This document shows, in pieces, positions 46,258 to 59,212 of a DNA stretch of 64,000 nucleotides. The first letter of the stretch is position 1; each line of letters opens with the position of its first letter. This DNA is from Dallia pectoralis (taxonomy: Eukaryota; Chordata; Actinopteri; Esociformes; Umbridae), in contig CM055762.1 of NCBI GenBank assembly GCA_029465975.1, positions 4,356,832-4,420,831 of the forward strand, read 5' to 3'. Below the pieces are notes generated by a model, which saw nothing but the letters and a program-made list of their open reading frames with translations, was not told the DNA's origin and made no database searches. Made by a program: the position numbers and the translations under genes.

Positions 46258-46530
46258 CTCTGTCTACGGTGTCTGTCTACAGTATCTGTCTACAGTATCT
46301 GTCTACAGTCTCTGTCTACAGTCTCTTTCTACTGTCTCTGTCTACAGTATCTGTCTACAGTATCTGTCTACAGTCTCTGTCTACAGTCTCTTTCTACAGT
46401 CTCTGTCTACAGTGTCTGTCTACAGTCTCTTTCTACAGTCTCTGTCTACAGTCTCTTTCTACATTCGCTTTCTACTGTCTCTGTCTACAGTCTCTGTCTA
46501 CAGTCTCTTTCTACAGTCTCTGTCTACAGT
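46258..46530. repeat. 13-bp minisatellite (tctgtctacagtc), about 21 copies
   Basis: Tandem 13-nt units tctgtctacagt[a/c] with variants tctttctacagtc and tctttctactgtc. Since 13 is not a multiple of three, several overlapping Ser/Leu/Cys-rich frames arise, and they are artefacts. Confidence 0.95.
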
Positions 46531-47985
46531 ACTACAGCAGTAAGATCTATTCGGCTCTCAGTGTTTACTGCTCCCATTCGCGTGATAGCCGATAACTCTC
46601 AGAGCCAAACGTGCGGCGCTGTTCTACGACTGCCTGGCGACTTCTAATATTCATCAAACAGAGACAAAAGAGTACCTCTCCTATCCCGCGGTAGTAGTTT
46701 ACCAATTATTTTGAGTACCTGCTGACAGGTACGTGTCACAGTCTGCTACCTTCCCCCCGTCCCGTTCCTACCCGAAGCCCTGCCTTCCTCCTGCTGTGGA
46801 GAGAGCTGCGTCGCTTCAGGCTCACAGAGAGACAAGACGAGAAAGACAAGGGGAGTTTGACGGCAGCGCCGATGCTTTGATTTGGCAAACGGTTATGAGC
46901 GACGGAGCGTCAAAACTTGACGTTTCCTCCGCGAAACGCGCTGTCCCAGTCACTCTCAGGGCGGTCTGACGACTCCCTAGAAAAGCTGAGGATAACGGGG
47001 CCCCTCTCTCTCCTTCCCTCACACTCCGAAACTCCGCCAGCAAACGAACAAACACAACTAGTACCAAACACACAGTTATGGCTCATTAAAGAGAGCAGAT
47101 GAGTGCTGAAACAAAGCAGCCTTCAGCAGGCTGTCTCCGACGTTCTTCGCGACGACGAGCGGGGAGGTGGCGACGGCGACACCGGTAGTACCGACTCTCG
47201 GTTTCAAACCGCCCCGGAAGTCCCTGTGACTGATCGCCATGACGACCTGCCCGATCATGCTAGCGTACGTTTTGTTGATGAATCTAACAACGACGGGAGG
47301 CATTCGGACCCCGGTTGAACAGAACCGGCACATTTTCTTCGGCAGGGGGGCCCGGAGCTAAGGGGGAACGTGAATCCAATTAGGGCGCCTGTGTGAGTGT
47401 GTGTAAAGACGCGCTTCCCGAGCATTGTGGGAGTTTTGAAGAGCCCCAGGTCTGTGCGCGGCCGCCGATCGCCGTCGAAGTCCAGGCCACCGCAGCCAGT
47501 TGTAATTGCCGGCCCCAAAATGTTGTTTTTAGAATCAATAGGCCGTATCAAATGAAGCGGGGACAATCTAGTTGTAGCGTACTGTCCTGTGGCCGCGCAT
47601 ATCCAGACTTCCTGTTCGATTAGACCGGCCAGAAACGGCCCAAACACCGCAATAAGTATAGCCTAGCGGAGCAGACGCGCTTTGGATTGATGTAGGATAA
47701 CGTGACACGTCCTCAGCGGGTCGTAGTTGAAATTCCGTCCGGATTCCAGGATGGGATACCTTAGTCTATCATTATATGGTGGATTCCTTCGTCATTCCGA
47801 TGTAGAAGCCCCCCCGACTAAGCATTGTTTGGGCCTTTCTCGTGCTCATTGTGGCCCGAGCCACTCTGTGAAACTAATCCTGTACACCGTCTTTAACTCG
47901 GCCCGTCCCTCTACGATCATATCTGCCACGCAATCCAGTTATAATTAAAAAAGCCCTCCACCATGTCTAAACCTGTCTCAGTCAC
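46531..47985. other. Upstream DNA, CpG-rich in part, no gene seen
   Basis: CpG-rich at 46850-46960 and 47140-47240. Frames of up to 130 codons on opposite strands overlap each other and have no domains. Confidence 0.5.
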
Positions 47986-47989
47986 CACA

Positions 47990-48102
47990 GTGTGTGTGTG
48001 TGTGTGTGTGTGTGACGTTGAGTCTGCGCGGTGACAAGGATTCTTAAGAGGGTTAAGTGCATGTACAGTGTGGTTGTGTGTGTGTGCGTGTGTGTGTGTG
48101 TT
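47990..48102. repeat. Two TG microsatellites about 55 nt apart
   Basis: (TG)n runs at about 47991-48014 and 48071-48101 in the same orientation. Confidence 0.9.
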
Positions 48103-49010
48103 TTCAGTTGAGCACCTCATATAAATAGCTAACAGATAATTGCAATTGGTCGAAATGAAGTACAGGAAGGAATGAACCACCTTTACTCATCTTTCATTAC
48201 AAGGAAGTCCACCTCTGTAGCGCCGACCTATATGAACACAGTATCAACGAAGCAAGCTAGCGTGCTAGCGGGGCTAGCAGGCTAGCGGTCCAATCACATA
48301 GATGTACCTGAGCGAATCGAAATTATACTACGACGAAATGTGAAAGATCACAGACGAATTGGGACATGCTAAATGTCCTCTGTATTTTGGGATCCCACTA
48401 ATTCGTTTGGCAGAAAAAAGAGATGTTAAAGAAATGACAAAAAAAATTATTTGAAGAGAGAAAAAGAGAAAGATGCCCCCGGGGGGAAGACGTGATGAAT
48501 CCAGGTCTTAGGGGTGTTCCAGCGAGTGGAATAAGGTCCTCAATAGGATCAACATGCAGGGCAAAAGATTCAATAAGAGAAGAAATCCGACGGAGATGAA
48601 AATGATCTGCAATTAGGACAAACGGCACTAAAAGCAAGTTCAAAGATAATTGTTTTTGGAGGCTCGAGCGAGCGTCTGTGACGAGACCCAGGGCGGACGG
48701 TTTCTGGAAAAAAGAGAAACCCGAAAGAGACTTCAAAAGAGAGACTCTGAGAGAGACGCGGGGCAGGTCCAAAGTGTGTCAGGGGTTAAGGGAAAGTAGC
48801 CAGAGGTGAACTCTTCCATTGGTACATGGGGGAGAAAAACTGAACAAAGACACCCCGCCGACTGAGCTCCGATCCATCATAAGAGCGAACCCTAAAAAAC
48901 AACAAGTGTCCCCTACACACTTGTCCCCTCAGACCTCCCTTCACAAAAGGCCCCATTGTTGCTGCGCTTCACAACACACTGGGCTTTGATGGATTCTGGT
49001 CCGCTTAAGA
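48103..49010. other. Upstream DNA, no recognised gene
   Basis: Includes a cluster of gctagc motifs at 48254-48286. Purine-rich sequence lies around 48415-48490 and 48700-48760. A 124-codon minus-strand frame at 48398-48772 lacks a domain. Confidence 0.5.
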
Positions 49011-49014
49011 AAAT

Positions 49015-49270
49015 GGCCCGAATGAAAGGCTCGTATGAAAAAAGAAACCCGCTTAAACAAAGATATGAATTAATTTAAAAGAAGGTTGTGAGATGGCCAG
49101 GACCCGAGACAGTGGAATTAGCCTGAGTAGGGCCTTAGGCTTGGGTACAAGGCCAAAGCCTTTAAAAAAAGAACACCATGGAAGCAGTTTTAATGGAAAA
49201 TCCATTAAACTTTCAACCTAACTACCTTATGAGGTTAAAGATAACATCTGAGAAACGAGTTGAAATATCC
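49015..49270. promoter_or_regulatory. Candidate conserved noncoding block
   Basis: Non-repetitive sequence with gaattaatttaaaag, gtggaattagcctgag, ttttaatggaaaatccatta and cattaaactttc motifs, with no coding signal. Inferred from composition. Confidence 0.28.
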
Positions 49271-52200
49271 TACTAGATCTGGTTAGCATTAGAACTGGTG
49301 TGATTATCGTGTCCTTTTTATTTCTTTTTACAACATGACCAGCTAATCTTTAACAAACTCGTACAAACACCGTAAACTGCGGGACCAAAGATACATATTT
49401 TTTTGGGGCTATGTGGTGAAGTCACTCTTGGCATGTCTCAAAACATAACATAATTGTGTTTTGGTGGACTGAAACAGGGACTAAGAATACACACAATAGC
49501 ACAGAGATGAGCAAAAACAAGAAAAAAGGAAGCGTTTGTCCTTCAGCAAAGTGTTTTTTCTCTACTTTCCCACACCAAGCCAGTAGCTGTGGAATAAACG
49601 GATATGTGAATTAAACCCCATTGTTTTAAAGATCGGCCGCTATATTTAGTCCTCTTTCGCTTCGTGCGATGGAATATTTTCCCAATGTTTTGTATTTCTG
49701 TACTCGGACTGCGTGTCTCACATTGTGCGAGTGAGAGTGAGCTGTTGAGTGTGTAATAAAAAGAAAAAAACATTGCAAAAAATAAATAGTAGTTCAGCCA
49801 TGCGATTTTTGCAATTAGAAAAGACACAAAAATAATTATTCTGCAGCACACTCAAACGACATATCCTGAGTCGACGATGCACGGATCACGTGTTTAATAA
49901 AAAAGGTTAATCAGTTGTTAATCAGAGGATTAATAACTTGTTATTTTCTTTACAAAACCATTAATATTATGCCATAAATATTTAATGTTGATGGGTCATT
50001 TTTTGGGCGGGGGGGGTGCGGGGGGCTGAGGTGTGGAACACGTGGACTAATCTGCATTAATCACGCTCTGGTGAAGACAAATACATTCATTCATGTTTAA
50101 TACAACCTTGGAGAAAACAATACTCTTTACATTATTTAGAAACGTATTAATAAAGTATTTATCAACAATGACACAAAAAGGACAGAGATTGGGGCCTGGA
50201 TATTGGAGAGAGAGAGAGAGAGAGAGAGATCCCAAGTGAAGTTGCTTGGGGCAAAAGTTCATTAACATTTAAGATTGGGGGGGGGGCATACGCTGTTTAG
50301 AAAGGGGGTGAAGGTTGATTGCACATTGTGGGGATTTGTCGGTAGGGGTGAGGGGGGCATAGTCGGTTTAGGGGAAGTGTCTTGGGGGAGGGGGGTTATA
50401 AACAGAGATTTTCTGTCCCCTTCTTAACAAATTACCCTGCCGGTTTGCTAATCAAAGCAAAACAAATATTGCTTTTCGTTCGCTCCATTTGTTGAATGAA
50501 CATAGGACGTTCCCAAAATACTCATTCCCAGCTCAAATGTAATTAATTTGTGCCTTTAGTGAAAACATGCAGTGGTACTCCAATTAGTTCGGTTTTTGTC
50601 GTTGGGAGAAGAAAAAATGGAACCGGGCATGCCCAGGGCACCTTCATGTCCCGGAATGATACAACGCCTTGGAATGAAGTGGGTGTGTTCTGGAGATAGT
50701 GTCTGAGAAGGTCGTGTTGATACGGACATACAGGGTTTATGAGTTGATGGTAAGATACATGATAAGGACATACACAGTGGATGGGTTTGTAAGGAAGGTG
50801 GAGGTGTGTTTGACACAGCGGGTGTTGATAATCTACCTTTCCTTTCAACTTCATTCTCTACTTCTTCATCCTCTTTGTGTTCCTATTTAAATTTCTCTTC
50901 TTCACATTATTTTTATTATTATTTTTTTTTCCCTTTATCTATCTCTTCTACTTCTTTCTTTCTCTGGAAAACTCTTCCCATCCTTTTTCTATTATCTTCT
51001 CTGTTTATGCATAATCGTATCTTAACACTCAACATGTACCCAGTTTTATATAAATATATATTTCTCTTTCTATATATAACTATTGAACTGGGGAACTAGG
51101 TAATTGCTTATTTTCATTTAACTTTAAATTGTGTATTTTTTTTAATATTGAACAGAGCATGGATTGCCAGGGAAAATGTCATCCATCTACCTGTCGATGA
51201 ATCTATGGTTTCATTTAGCGATTAGTCTACCTGATATACATTTTACTCATGTCTATACAACTTTATTGGCAATCAATGAAAAGCAAAGAACGCGGTAACC
51301 AAGTAGCTCGCCGCCCGGAGGACATTTGTCCTCAGAATCGGAAATGTGTCAATGGCAACATAAAATCCCGTCTCTGGACTACGTCCAAAGAGAATTGATA
51401 AAGCCTGCACACGCTGACCAAAAACGTGCACGTGCAATGAGCGGTAGATGCGCATGTGTCCATGGAAAGTCCGGGGGGTACTTGTCTCCCGCGCCCGTGC
51501 CCGCCTCCGACAATCGTGCCTATTTCACCCGTCTCTCCTGTCGTCTCCGCGAACAGAGAAGCCAGGACGAAAAGAGAGACGGAGAAAAGAAGAGGCAGAG
51601 CGAGGTAGAGACTGGACGTATAAAAAACAAGAGAGAGAGATAGATCCATTTTGTGTTCGGTTAAACACTGATTTCATCATCGGGCTGAAACACATAACTT
51701 AAAAGCCAAAATCAAATATTAAAAATGACAGGCCTTATAAGCGCGGTGAGTGAGCGAGGGTCACGGAGGCGGGGGGGGGGGGGGGGGGTCGCTCGTCAGC
51801 CACTATCTGTCAGAGTGAATTAGAAACAATCAGAGGCGAGTGAAAGGGAAGGTGATTGTTATTAAGCAGCCGGGCTACGAGCAGGCTCCCCAGATGTGGC
51901 CATGCATATAAAAGAACAGGAAGCCGGGCAGTTTAATTCAGGAAGCGCCGCCGTACACCGCCGCACAAAGGACGAACGACGAGAACGGGGCCCCTTTGTC
52001 GCTAATAAGCTGGAAGTTACTTCGATAACAGCCAGGGTTAGACGCCGGAATAAAAGCACTTTTCTTTCTCTCGTTTTATTATGGCGCCCCCCCCCCCACC
52101 TTCTTACACACCGCCCCTCGCCAGTCAGTCAATATCTAGGAAATATAATGGAAGTGGAGAAATCAGGGGTGAAATGTAGATAAGTCGACCTTAACGCGAG

Positions 52201-52325
52201 AAGGAGAAGAGACGGCTGTGCCCATATATCAATTACCCCAGCTATCATAGGAGGATGATGACGGCAGTGGGTTCTGGGCTCCAGGGGCCCCTGGGCCCGG
52301 CCCCTCTGTCATCTGACAGTCCCCC
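49271..52325. other. Upstream DNA, AT-rich, no gene seen
   Basis: AT-rich stretches lie at 49780-50000, 50030-50170 and 50880-51270. G-runs lie at 50010-50025, 50276-50288 and 51770-51789, and a GA run at 50206-50230. The 50880-51000 part is pyrimidine-rich. A poly-C run lies at 52087-52098. No gene, RNA or recognisable transposon. Confidence 0.5.

Positions 52326-52327
<2 letters not shown>

Positions 52328-52380
<53 letters not shown>
52328..52380. repeat. CT microsatellite (about 25 units)
   Basis: A long perfect (CT)n run. Leu/Ser frames over it and Arg/Glu frames on the other strand are artefacts. Confidence 0.95.
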
Positions 52381-52383
<3 letters not shown>

Positions 52384-52625
52384 GGTTTGGACGTGCTCGC
52401 TTTTGACTCCAGCGCCAGTCCGGCTATCTGTCGAGGGCTCTTAGCGCTCCTCGGAGACCCGAAATCATGCCTAAAGATTGTTGTCACGAAGGAGGCGCGC
52501 GGGGGCGGGGGTAGATATGTACAATATGTTTTCAAAGGGAACGAGGCTCGATGTGAAAGATAGGGAGTGATGCTAATCCGGGGGGGTACAGCCTCAAAGG
52601 CACATTGGGCTGTGACACTTTAACT

Positions 52626-52626
<1 letters not shown>

Positions 52627-52662
<36 letters not shown>
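52627..52662. repeat. CA microsatellite
   Basis: An (AC)n run of about 17 units. Confidence 0.95.
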
Positions 52663-52664
<2 letters not shown>

Positions 52665-53915
52665 GTTCCCCCGACGGAGGCGGAGTGCAGAACTCCCAGC
52701 TCACGTAGCGGGCGCTGTCGCTCTCCGTTGAGAACCAGAACGTATCGTACACCAAAACACACCTGCTGGTCAGAGAATCATCACTGGTCGTGTGTATTTA
52801 CGCGACTTATCATTCAACAAACACTGGACAATCTTCTTTTATTAATTTATTATTCATATCTTTTCGGGGGGGCGGGGGGGGGGGCATAGTTAAGGGGGGT
52901 CACAAGAGACTGAAAGATTGAGGTGATTGGATGTTTAGATCTCTTTGCCTTCCAATTTGTTCCGAGGCAGGTGAAACAGGTCCTTGTCTAGAGCACCAGT
53001 GGCACTGAACTCCAGCAACGTGAAATCAATGAAATCTTAAAATGAAGGAGGTTGCGGCTGAGGCTTTTAAAGTGCCCTGCCTATCCTTTAAACGGCGAAA
53101 GGCTTTGATTCCCGTTTTCTTTGTAGTCGAAGAGATATCTCCCAAACGATCCCGGGCTTGAGGTTTAGCAATCCGCTAAATAGGTTTAAATGCGGAGTAA
53201 AAGCTTTGCGTTTATCACTGTGATCGTTTTGTACAGTACACTTACCCCACTCCTCTGTGTGCCTTCCAGGTTTATGTTGGGAGTTTAAGAATAGAGTACT
53301 GTTAAACCCGTCACCGCTGAATATTCCCCAGGGTGAGAAAAACTGTGTATATATGATGAACGGAAGTGTGTTCGTAAAAGGAACGAACGAAGACTGGGGG
53401 AGCCGGTTAAAGGAGGGGATAAAAATACAAAACAAACATGCAAAGTGGAGGAATTAAAAGGATACAGCGGAGATGTTAAAGAAAAAAAACAATGACATGG
53501 ACAGATAAAGAGATGGAAGAGAAGGAAAAGACAGAGTCTGTCACAGAGAACAGGAAGGAGATGAAGAAGGCAGCGAGGGAGGAGGAAGGAGAAGAGGAAG
53601 GAGGCGACAAACGACAGTGGGGGGGGGGGGGGGAGGTGGCTGTAACAGTCAGATCCCCCATCGCAGGACATGTCTTGGATTTCAGCGCGATTAGATTGTG
53701 AGGGATATGGAGATGTTCTAAAGGAGCATTAGTAATTAATCACCGCGAGGTCTGGGAGTTCCACTTTCACTGTCTGGGCCTGGCCAACTACCACGCCAGG
53801 CTCTCCACGCCGGCGAACTAGGCTGCCGCATTTTGTTTGAGTGTCGCTTGCCCGGTCGTCGCACGACGGACAATAAAGAACGACCAGCCTCAGAAAAAGA
53901 GAGATACCGAGGGGC
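52663..53915. other. Upstream DNA, no recognised gene
   Basis: G-runs at 52865-52884 and 53620-53632, and purine-rich sequence at 53510-53610. Frames of up to 128 codons on the minus strand are translations of low-complexity sequence. Confidence 0.5.
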
Positions 53916-53919
53916 TGAA

Positions 53920-54300
53920 CAGTGAAATAATTTCCTTTGTGCAGTGTGCTAATTATTACTCAGGCCGTAATGAGGCAGTTTCTCCATTCGCAGACACGGT
54001 GTGCTTTAAGCCTTCACATGGATCACCACTGGAAGGAAGTGGGATGACCATAAAAAACACAATGGCCTTCGCTTACAGCTCTCTCACCGCCCATTTCTGC
54101 CTTTTTTTATTTTCTGCACTATGAATAAATTGAGTCTGTCCCGGACATGAAAATGTCAAATACCTAAAATACACCTAGGCTAAATAGCGTATTAATTTTT
54201 AATGCTTGCTCGTCCTATGCTGCTATTCTCATATCTAGCTCTGTCTGCCAACAGCTGTTGCCGGCACTCTCACAGGGAATTTATCATCCATCTAAAAGAG
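53920..54300. promoter_or_regulatory. Candidate conserved noncoding block
   Basis: Non-repetitive sequence with gaaataatttcctttg, gtgctaattattactcagg, ccgtaatgaggc and gcgtattaatttttaatgc motifs. An enhancer is possible, on compositional grounds. Confidence 0.28.
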
Positions 54301-56865
54301 TCAGGGAGCGCTGTTCGAAGACATGGAAGCCATCCATATTTCCCCCACGATCCGTGGCCTTCGTTCGTTCGGCTCTAATTTTTCGCCGGCTAGCTCTGAC
54401 ACATAAAGTATAAATACGGCGAATACACACCTCGCCGGAGACATGTGGCACAAGGGAACGATGATGATGGCAAACGGGTGGGCACTGAATGACGCGCGCA
54501 CACGCGTGTGTGTGAGTGTGTGTGTGTTTTAGGTGGCATGTGGCTGCTGATTATGGCAGATTATCACAACCCAGATTGTAACAAGTCGCAAGCATTAGCG
54601 GTAGCCTATGGCAACACGGAGCGAGCGCTACGACCGTGATAGAGCGATGCCTGCGGGGCGCCGGGGACTGATCAGTGATCAGTGTGCGACAGCAGGTAGG
54701 AGGGCGCGTTACCTTAACACACTAACTGCATACTGGTCCGAATTCAGCGTGGCTGGTTGGCGGAGACCCGGGCTGTCGCAGCCTGCCGAGTCGCTACAGC
54801 GAACAGCGATGACCACCGACCTGGAGAGATATGCCTCTGTCCTGTCAGAGGGGGAGAGATAGGGAGAGAGAGGGGGAGAGAGAGAGAGGGTAGGCTGTGA
54901 GAGATGTACACACGACGCCAGGTGAAATGTAACAAATTTGCCCGAAAAAAAGGCGACGAGACGCAGAGGTCAAGGAAATGCAGCGGGGGCGGGGGGGAAA
55001 GGTTAAAGATGAAATGAAAGCCTTCGCCTGGCAGTCGGGATGAAAATCTATCCCTCGGAAAGCAAGGCCACGACTGACGCGCGGCAGACAAGAAGCTAAA
55101 TACTGCACGGCACTCTGGGATCTTTCATTTTCGTCCGATCAATAAGAGCTTATATTTATCAGGATTCCAAGCAGCTGCCACATCTGACAACCTCCACTTC
55201 ATTTTCTCCTCCACCACCGCCACCACCACCTCCTCCTTCTCCTCCTCCACCGCCACCTCGCGCTAAGTCGGGGGCCATCGACCATGGCAGAGACTCGGGC
55301 CCCTAGCTTTGCCATTTACACCCCCGGACACAATTCCATTGAGGAGACCCCTCCTATTCTCGGTTAAAAACACGCGTCGTCATTAGGGATTTGGCAAGAC
55401 ACCGCCACTTCCCAGTGTGCCCTTTGTTCTCCCGTCCCCGAACCGTAACGCCGCGACGAGTTGTCAGGCTCCGACCGTTTACACGTCAGACTCCCGTTTT
55501 GTGTTTGAGATCTATTTAAACCAACCGAATGCGGGAAGTCCTCGTGTAAATCAACGCGTTAAAAGGAGCAGAAGATTTGATACGGGGGTGGGGGGGGTGA
55601 GTTAAAATAGCTCAATCTCTAATCATCTGCAGAACAATATTTGCTGTGAGGCATTCTAAATAGATTATCTCTGGTCCATCTGTGTTACCACTGATTTATA
55701 AAGCATTAAGCTGCTTCGGAAAAGGCAGGCCTTCACAGTGAGGAACCAGGGCTGTTCCTGTTGAAATCAGAGGCAACAGAGCAACCCCGGCGCTAGCGTC
55801 TGCGGAAGGAACCCGCTCCTTTAATCGTCTGGCGGTAAGGGGATGTAAAAATAGGACGTCTGTGGCCGCTTTTGGGAAATATGAGTCGAAAAAATTGCGC
55901 ATCTCTCTCCCATTTCTCGGGTTACAAAGAGACGTGGAGGAGGGGAGGAAGTGCGAAAAAAAAACAGAAGAAAAAAACAAGGGCCGTCATTAACATATGA
56001 ATGCTATATGCAAATGGTTATGGGAGACAGCAGATGTTGGTGCATTTAATTGACCTATATGTGAATTGCATCCAAACCTTTCGCTCTGTTACTACGCCCA
56101 GTGTACAATGTTGCTGTGTCCGGGGGACCGGCGCGAAGAATGGGCTTTAAAAGGCGAGCAGGCGCCCCGACAGAGCCCCACGAAAGCCCAAACCCAGAGT
56201 CCGGCCTCTGTGGTCTCGCACTGATGACATCACCGCGTGCGACGGAAAAGAGGGCCGCCTCAGTGAAAATTCATATTTAGGCTTCACTCGTCTTCCCTGA
56301 AATTCTCTCGTGTTGCGTTCGCAACTCGCCCCCCTCCCCCGAAGCCCCGCCCCCCCCCACACCCCCTTCCCGCTGGAGAAGGGGAGAAGTCACGCATCTT
56401 AAGCTGCAACGTTTGCATGGGTGAGCCATGAGAAACACAGATGCTATTTTAATCTAGGCTCTGCCTTCCAGTCCTCGTTTCTCCAGTTCGGGAATGTCAT
56501 TAAATTGTATTAAATAGCCCTTTTGTCCAGAGGGCAAGGACCACCCGATATATGATAATGCACAAATCCGCCCAACGCCGGAACCAGTGAGCTGAGACGA
56601 TTTTACGGCGTACGGCCGGGGCGGAACAGGCACAAACAACCATCGCGTACGCGGGCACGCGTGCGTGTGTGTAGGTTCGTGTACGTTCGTACGAGTTCGA
56701 GCGGACGTGTGTCCAGACGCGTGCAGTCAGCTCCCTAACAACTGTGACACACACTAATAGAAACATACCCAATAAATTACAAGCTTTCAGGGTCTGGCAA
56801 GCTGACGTTTTCTCCGTGAGGGGGACAATTCGGTCGTCTGCGGTGCGGGGAACCAAATTGCATCA
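54301..56865. other. Upstream DNA, no recognised gene
   Basis: A short TG run lies near 54506-54528 and GA-rich sequence at 54848-54890. A (CCACCG/CTCCTC)-type run at 55205-55258 could encode short Pro/Ser repeats but lacks gene context. A poly-C patch lies at 56330-56368. No domain-bearing frame. Confidence 0.5.
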
Positions 56866-56869
56866 CACG

Positions 56870-57085
56870 GAGATGCCAGAGGATTAGCATAAAAATTAAC
56901 ACTTAAATTTCGGCTTATTGTCAACCCCACTCCTGGCCCTCCTGCCACACAACAATCAATTCCTCTTAGAAATCTGATTAGATTCCATGACGCTTATTAT
57001 CCCAGTCATGTCCCGACACTGCCTTCCAAGGCTCCAAGACTATTTGTTTAAATAGAATTAAGGAGCTGATAAATCTATAGGTGTG
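56870..57085. promoter_or_regulatory. Candidate conserved noncoding block
   Basis: Non-repetitive AT-leaning sequence (gaggattagcataaaaatta, aacaatcaattcctc, ctgattagattccatgacg, tagaattaaggagc) directly before a CA microsatellite. Inferred from motif content. Confidence 0.28.
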
Positions 57086-57105
57086 CCAATCACGAACACA
57101 CAGAC

Positions 57106-57113
57106 ACACAGAC

Positions 57114-57160
<47 letters not shown>

Positions 57161-57172
57161 AACACACACATA
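57106..57172. repeat. CA microsatellite
   Basis: A (CA)n run with CAGA and CATA interruptions at the start and CAAA near the end. Confidence 0.9.
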
Positions 57173-57185
57173 TCATCTCTAGGTC

Positions 57186-58248
57186 CACCATCTCTTCCTC
57201 CATCTCTCCCATTATCTCTCCATCTCTCTTGTTATCTCTCCTTCTCTCCCTCCATCTCTTCCTTTATCTCCCCTCCATCTTCTCCTTTATCTCTCCCTCC
57301 ATCTCTTCCTTTATCTCTCCCTCCATCTTCTCCTTTATCTCTCCCTCCATCTCTTCCTTTATCTCCCCTCCATCTTCTCCTTTATCTCTCCCTCCATCTC
57401 TTCCTTTATCTCCCCTCCATCTCTTCCTTTATCTCCCCTCCATCTCTTCCTTTATCTCTCCCTCCATCTCTTCCTTTATCTCTCCCTCCATCTCTTCCTT
57501 TATCTCCCCTCCATCTCTTCCTTTATCTCTCCCTCCATCTCTTCCTTTATCTCTCCCTCCATCTCCTTTATCTCCCCTCCATCTCCCTTTATCTCCCCTC
57601 CATCTCTTCCTTTATCTCCCCTCCATCTCTTCCTTTATCTCTCCCTCCATCTCTTCCTTTATCTCTCCCTCCATCTCTTCCTTTATCTCCCTCCATCTCT
57701 TCCTTTATCTCTCCTCTCCATCTCTTCCTTTATCTCTCCCTCCATCTCTTCCTTTATCTCCCCATCTCCATCTCTTCCATTTATCTTTATCTCCCTCCAT
57801 CTCTTCCTTTATCTCCCCCATCTCCATCTCTTCCTTTTATCTCCCCTCCATCTCTTCTCTTCCTTTATCTTTATCTCCCTCCATCTCTTCCTTTATCTCC
57901 CCTCCATCTCTTCCTTTATCTCTTCCTTTATCTCTCCCTCCATCTCTTCCTTTATCTCCCCTCCATCTCTTCCTTTATCTCTCCCTCCATCTCTTCCTTT
58001 ATCTCCCCTCCATCTCTTCCTTTATCTCTCCCTCCATCTCTTCCTTTATCTCCCCTCCATCTCTTCCTTTATCTCTCCCTCCATCTCTTCCTTTATCTCC
58101 CCTCCATCTCTTCCTTTATCTCTCCCTCCATCTCTTCCTTTATCTCTCCCTCCATCTCTTCCTTTATCTCCCCTCCATCTCTTCCTTTATCTCTCCCTCC
58201 ATCTCTTCCTTTATCTCCCCTCCATCTCTTCCTTTATCTGTCCCTCCG
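57186..58248. repeat. Pyrimidine-rich minisatellite (23-24 bp unit), about 1.06 kb
   Basis: Tandem copies of a unit such as ctccatctcttcctttatct, with a ccct or tccct join giving 23- or 24-nt periods. There are occasional shorter (about 17-nt) or mixed units at 57560-57600 and 57755-57880. The plus strand is nearly all C and T with scattered A. The two plus-strand frames of about 390 codons that are rich in Ser, Pro, Leu, Phe and Ile come from the repeat and do not indicate a gene. Confidence 0.95.
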
Positions 58249-58885
58249 TTGCCACTCACACTAACGACTAGGTATCTGATCAACATGTCCACATATTGGA
58301 AGTTCACCAACTCTATGGATAAACAGGGCGCTTTACTAAAGAGACAGATAGGGAATGGCATCGATGTGTATGTAATGCAACATCCTCAGCCAGCCAGATA
58401 AATAGCACATGTTTTCTAGCTATTTGGAGTGACCAACCTTGAAGTCAGCCTTTTCGGTAGTTTCTGTGAATTGTACATCTCCCTTCCATGATCGACACTT
58501 TCTGTCTAGAGGCAAATGTAGAGAGGGGGATATTGCGCTCTAAATCGCCATGCCGTTGCAATAAAATGTTTGTCCGTGTAGCACTTTGGGTAACGCTGCC
58601 CAAATATGTTGTGGAAACATGTTGGTGGGTGGTGTCCAAGGCAGAGAGACAAGGCTCCCCTTTATTTAGACTAATGGCACATCCAGATGTTCATCCACAA
58701 CTTCTGCACTTCAAGACGAACGCAAAATGTATACAAACATGAATTCATAACTGCATTCCTTCCCGGGCTTAGTGGCGTAACCAGACTCCCCCCCCACCCC
58801 CGCACACACACAAACACACACATTTGACTCTAGTTAAGGTGAATTGACAGAGATCGGGCCGTCTGAGGCATCGGACAGGGGAGGG
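58249..58885. other. Upstream DNA, no recognised gene
   Basis: Non-repetitive mixed sequence with a C-run at 58789-58801. No features recognised. Confidence 0.5.
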
Positions 58886-59175
58886 TGGACTTTCCAGCTC
58901 AGGGGCCACATCAGGACATTGAAATCAAATTGCAGGCCCACATTTATTTTGTAATTTGATGAAAATACATTATTTGTCGGCCAGAGAAGGGCAATAATTA
59001 ATTATATTCTGTAAATCTAAATATATCATAATCAATATTTTTTAAATATATTTATATTAAAAATATATTTTTTACTCCCCCTTAAAACACTAAAATACCT
59101 ACCGCGGGCCGGATGGAATTGCCTCGATGGCCAGATTTGGCTCAGGGGCCTTAGTTTGCCAACCTCTGCTGTAGG
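58885..59175. mobile_element. Probable hAT-like non-autonomous element (relic)
   Basis: The right end, read on the minus strand, is cagaggttggcaaactaagg, followed by cccctgagccaaatctgg and then ccgg/cccgcgg. This matches the hallmark end of many vertebrate hAT elements (cagggg.. ggcaaactacggcccg.. gccaaatccggccc). The left side has tcaggggccacatc and caggcccacattta, and the centre is very AT-rich (59000-59075). Clean inverted repeats and an 8-bp target duplication were not confirmed. There is no transposase frame. Confidence 0.45.
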
Positions 59176-59212
59176 TAGCGGAAATATGATTAAGCAGAGA
59201 GACGGCAATACA

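Noticed and set aside
48250..48290. Cluster of gctagc sites resembling a short palindromic array
   Set aside because: The copies are irregular and few. There is no spacer-repeat structure, so it is not a CRISPR-like or integrase site.
55205..55260. CCACCG/CTCCTC run that could encode a proline/serine repeat
   Set aside because: It has no open frame with gene context and looks like a simple trinucleotide-like repeat.
57083..58401. Two overlapping plus-strand open frames of about 390 codons rich in Ser, Pro and Leu
   Set aside because: They are translations of the pyrimidine minisatellite and preceding CA run. Two frames are open at once, and there is no domain or splice context.
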